Shown here: positions 61,435-64,000 of the stretch, piece after piece
Layout of the letters: each line of letters opens with the position of its first letter
How positions within the stretch are numbered: the stretch's first letter is position 1
NCBI GenBank assembly: GCA_963691835.1
Contig: OY829383.1
Coordinates: forward strand, 2,232,001-2,296,000
Length of the DNA: 64,000 bases
From: G963691835 sp963691835
GTDB taxonomy: Bacteria > Pseudomonadota > Alphaproteobacteria > Thalassobaculales > Thalassobaculaceae
Direction: 5' to 3'
Notes under the pieces: generated by a model
Database searches by the model: none
Told to the model about the DNA's origin: nothing
What the model saw: only the letters and a program-made list of their open reading frames with translations
Program-made: the position numbers and the translations under genes

Positions 61435-62486
61435 GATACCCCCAGCTTTTCCTGCAAATCCGAACTCGACGTGGTGTATTGGAACCGGAGCTTCCGGTCC
61501 GGGTAGACGTAGCGGAACGCCTGTTGCGCCATTAGCGCCGCTTCATGAAAGCCGGACAGGATCAGCTTGAGCTTGCCCGGATAGGTGTTGATGTCGCCGA
61601 TCGCGAAAATGCCGGGCACGTCGGTCTCGAACTTCTCCGTATCCACGGGGATCAGGTTCTTGTCGAGGTTGATCCCGAAGGTCGCGACCGGTCCGAGTTT
61701 CATGGTCAGCCCGTAGAACGCCAGCATCATGTCGGCGTCGATGGTTTTCTCTCCGTCGGCCCCCTTCAGAACAACCTTCTCCAGTTGATCCCCGGTGCCC
61801 GATATATCCTTGATCTGGGCGATTTCCAGATCCATTGCGCCGTCGGCGACGAGGGCCCGCATCTTGTTGACCGTGTCCGGCGCCGCCCGGAACTCGTCCC
61901 GCCGATGGACAAGCGTAATGCGTTTGGCCAACGGCTGGAGATTGACCACCCAATCGAGCGCGGAGTCGCCGCCGCCCGCGATCACGAGGGACTTGTCGCG
62001 GAACTGCTCCATCTTCCGGACCGCGTAGAAGACGGAGGTGCCTTCATACGCTTCGATGCCTTTGATCGGCGGTTTCTTGGGCACGAAACTGCCCCCGCCC
62101 GCCGCGATGATCAGAACGGGCGCCTCAAGAACCGTGCCTTGGTCCGTCGTGAGCCGCCAGTGACCCTCATCGGTTTTCGTAAGGCTCTCCGCCATTTGGC
62201 CGAGATGGAACGTGGGCTCGAAGGGTTTCGCCTGCTCCATCAGTTTGTCGGTCAGCTCCTGACCGGTACAGATCGGAACGGCGGGAATATCGTAGATCGG
62301 TTTCTCTGGGTAGAGCTCCGCGCATTGGCCACCCGGGTAGTCAAGGATATCAACGAGATGGGCTTTAATGTCGAGCAGGCCCAATTCGAACACAGCGAAC
62401 AGGCCGACCGGACCGGCGCCGATGATGATGGTGTCCGTCCGGATGGGGTTTTGGCTCGAGCTTTGGTCGGCGATATCGAGAGGCAT
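61431..62486 (-). CDS. Thioredoxin reductase-like ferredoxin--NADP(+) reductase
   Basis: A 351-residue FAD/NAD(P)-binding oxidoreductase. FAD-binding TIIIGAGPVGLFAVFELGLL, LVDILDYPGGQCAELYPEKP, and the NADPH-binding SLVIAGGGDSALDWVVNLQP, RITLVHRRDEFRAA and C-terminal GIFAIGDINTYPGKLKLILS match the dimeric TrxR-like FNR family (no CxxC motif). It transfers electrons between NADPH and ferredoxin, fitting its coupling to the downstream [2Fe-2S] ferredoxin gene. Confidence 0.93.
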   Translation of the reverse strand: MPLDIADQSSSQNPIRTDTIIIGAGPVGLFAVFELGLLDIKAHLVDILDYPGGQCAELYPEKPIYDIPAVPICTGQELTDKLMEQAKPFEPTFHLGQMAESLTKTDEGHWRLTTDQGTVLEAPVLIIAAGGGSFVPKKPPIKGIEAYEGTSVFYAVRKMEQFRDKSLVIAGGGDSALDWVVNLQPLAKRITLVHRRDEFRAAPDTVNKMRALVADGAMDLEIAQIKDISGTGDQLEKVVLKGADGEKTIDADMMLAFYGLTMKLGPVATFGINLDKNLIPVDTEKFETDVPGIFAIGDINTYPGKLKLILSGFHEAALMAQQAFRYVYPDRKLRFQYTTSSSDLQEKLGVS

Positions 62487-62652
62487 GACGGGTCTCTATG
62501 CAACAGAACGCGGGACAATACGGTGACAGAGCCCCTATTCCAAGGGGCAAACCGTCCCACCTAAAAACGTAAGTACACATATGATTTGGGTCAAGGCGAT
62601 CCGAAGCGGACTCTCTGATCGCGATTGCACCTGTTCGACTGTCTTCTAGGCT

Positions 62653-63795
62653 CTACTGGCTAGCCGCCTCACCCCGGAAACTGGCAATTGCTGCCGCCAC
62701 AGTGGTCATCAGGGCCCGTTCGACTTCTGTGTCGATTGTGATGCTGGCGGTCATGCCGGCCCGAAGCGGAGGATGATCCGGGGTCTGTTCGACTTGCAGG
62801 CGTACCGGCAGCCTTTGGACGACCTTGACCCAGTTTCCAGAGGCGTTCTGAGGCGGCAGGACGGCGAACTCCGCCCCGGTCGCGGGGCTGATGGAGGCAA
62901 CGCTGGCGTTCCATATGGCCCCAGGATAGGCGTCGATCGAGATTTCGACCGTCTGACCCTCCCGGACATGGGTCAACTGGGTCTCCTTGAGGTTCGCCTC
63001 GATCCACAGGTCCTCCGTCCCGATCAGACCGAATGTCGGCGTATCCGCCTCGACCCATTCGCCGGGCTCCAGTCTCAAGCGGGAGACGATGCCGTCCATC
63101 GGGGCCACGATCTTCGTGTAGTCGAGCTGGAGTTGTACCTCGTGCAGATCGGCTTCCGCAGCCAGGAACATCGGATGCTGTTCCGGTGCCCGTTCCGGAT
63201 CACCCCCAAGTTTGGCCAAGTCCTTCCGAACCTTCTGGCGGAGCATGTTGATCCGCTCTTCGGCGGAGGCGAGGTTGAACTCCGCTTCGTCGATCCGGGC
63301 TTGGGTGGTGATCCCCTTGCTCCCGAGCGCCCGTTGGCGCTTCGCCTCGGTCTTGAAGAACGTGACCTTCTTACTGGCTTCCGCAATCTCCGCCTGCGAC
63401 TGACGGAACTCCGCCCTCAGCGCCATGATCTCCGTCCGGACCATATCGCGCCGGGCGAGGGCTGCCCGTTCCCGAATCCAGTACGGCTCCGGATCGATGC
63501 GGAAGAGAAGATCTCCCTTCTTCACCCGCTGGTTCTCCGAAACCAGGACCTCGATCACGCGGCCGTCGATGTTTGGGCTGATCGCAACGATGTTGGATTT
63601 CACATAGGCGTTCTCGGTCGAGACATACCGACCGGTCGTCGCATACCAATAAGATGCCGCGACGAAGACGATGGTCGGCACGACAATCAACAGCACGGTC
63701 CGTCCGAGCATCCGCATCCATCGACGGCCGGTTCCGGTTGGTTTGGTTGCATCTTGCCGTACTTCAGCGTCTGCGGTGTTCTGGTCGTCCGACAT
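62653..63795 (-). CDS. EmrA/HlyD-type membrane fusion protein
   Basis: A 380-residue periplasmic adaptor. One N-terminal membrane helix (MLGRTVLLIVVPTIVFVAAS) is followed by YVSTENAYVKSNIVAISPNI and DGRVIEVLVSENQRVKKGDL (lipoyl domain), a long coiled-coil hairpin (about 105-215) and LDYTKIVAPMDGIVSRLRL, the second lipoyl half. The pattern is that of EmrA/HlyD adaptors of multidrug efflux pumps. The usual partner EmrB is not downstream of it in the window. A MarR-like gene ends 8 bases upstream. Confidence 0.92.
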   Translation of the reverse strand: MSDDQNTADAEVRQDATKPTGTGRRWMRMLGRTVLLIVVPTIVFVAASYWYATTGRYVSTENAYVKSNIVAISPNIDGRVIEVLVSENQRVKKGDLLFRIDPEPYWIRERAALARRDMVRTEIMALRAEFRQSQAEIAEASKKVTFFKTEAKRQRALGSKGITTQARIDEAEFNLASAEERINMLRQKVRKDLAKLGGDPERAPEQHPMFLAAEADLHEVQLQLDYTKIVAPMDGIVSRLRLEPGEWVEADTPTFGLIGTEDLWIEANLKETQLTHVREGQTVEISIDAYPGAIWNASVASISPATGAEFAVLPPQNASGNWVKVVQRLPVRLQVEQTPDHPPLRAGMTASITIDTEVERALMTTVAAAIASFRGEAASQ

Positions 63796-63803
63796 CCCAG
63801 GCC

Positions 63804-64000
63804 TCAGTCGTCTGCGGCCGCCAGGGCCGAGTTTGTGCCCGTACGGGCGCCCGTCTCATCCTCCCCCTGGCCGAGTGCCAGGAGATTGGATTTCATTTTG
63901 AAAAGCGTCTCGATCATCCGATCGCGCTCGGCGTCATCAATGCCTGCGATGGCGTCGGCCCGGTCATCCGCCGCGATACCGCGAAGCGCACGCATCAGGC
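63804..64000 (-). CDS. Probable MarR-family regulator, C-terminal part (cut by window edge)
   Basis: The frame runs in from the right edge and ends at 63804. The visible 65 or so residues (LRGIAADDRADAIAGIDDAE, RDRMIETLFKMKSNLLAL) look like the last helices of a MarR dimerisation domain, with a disordered tail. It precedes the EmrA-like gene by 8 bases, a common regulator-pump arrangement. The DNA-binding part lies outside the window, so the call is tentative. Confidence 0.5.
   Translation of the reverse strand, partial: LMRALRGIAADDRADAIAGIDDAERDRMIETLFKMKSNLLALGQGEDETGARTGTNSALAAADD

Overview
The window looks like chromosomal DNA of a GC-rich Gram-negative alphaproteobacterium, probably a marine Rhodospirillales-like organism. 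Supporting this are a CcrM-type GANTC methyltransferase, outer-membrane maintenance genes (mlaA, mlaC), O-antigen ligase, an adrenodoxin-type ferredoxin beside a thioredoxin-reductase-like ferredoxin reductase, and several family pairings common in alphaproteobacteria. The exact genus cannot be read from the sequence. I found no rRNA, convincing tRNA, CRISPR array, insertion sequence or phage module.

Layout. 0-4.3 kb: a divergent LysR regulator (cut by the window edge) and a catabolic cluster (MmgE/PrpD protein, MttB-family methyltransferase broken by an in-frame TAG, SDR oxidoreductase). 4.4-5.4 kb: a conspicuously AT-rich sulfotransferase gene that looks acquired. 5.6-11.9 kb: OmpA-like protein, ccrM with an unusual cluster of its own GANTC target sites upstream, gshB, a glutathione transferase, an M17 aminopeptidase and a MarR-like regulator. 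12.2-20.9 kb: one gene for a roughly 2,880-residue acidic RTX-type repeat protein, with nested tandem repeats of 15, 27, 432 and 270/540 bp. 21-28 kb: AcuI/YhdH reductase, duplicated DUF4170 protein, methyltransferase, GGDEF protein, thioesterase, SBF-type transporter, TPR membrane protein. 28-35.7 kb: envelope and LPS genes (mlaA-mlaC, waaL-like, DUF6165, GT9), a DUF1932 reductase, RidA and a FemAB-like acyltransferase. 35.8-39.3 kb: a complete SiaABCD-type switch (phosphatase, kinase, DUF1987 partner, diguanylate cyclase). 39.3-47.3 kb: P-loop ATPase, second (intact) MttB-family gene with an amidohydrolase, small membrane protein, lipase, FemAB-like protein, ABM monooxygenase, methyltransferase. 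47.4-53.7 kb: enolase-superfamily enzyme, gloB, GST, cupin, NUDIX, ACT and J-domain proteins, HIG1-like protein and PduO cobalamin adenosyltransferase. 53.9-56.5 kb: thrS-infC, with infC apparently starting at AUA. 57.6-64 kb: speD-speE, a PLP decarboxylase, TetR regulator, ferredoxin and its reductase, and an EmrA-like pump subunit next to the end of a MarR-like gene.

How the parts connect. Glutathione chemistry recurs (gshB, two GSTs, gloB). Two MttB-family loci, a carnitine-type thioesterase and a cobalamin adenosyltransferase suggest methylated-amine metabolism, though this is inferred. The Sia operon and a second GGDEF protein, both with apparent c-di-GMP inhibitory sites, point to control of surface attachment; the giant RTX protein could be a surface target of such control, but nothing in the sequence links them directly. 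Three intergenic regions (33.66-33.78, 44.96-45.06 and 57.41-57.47 kb) contain strong hairpins that no gene explains.
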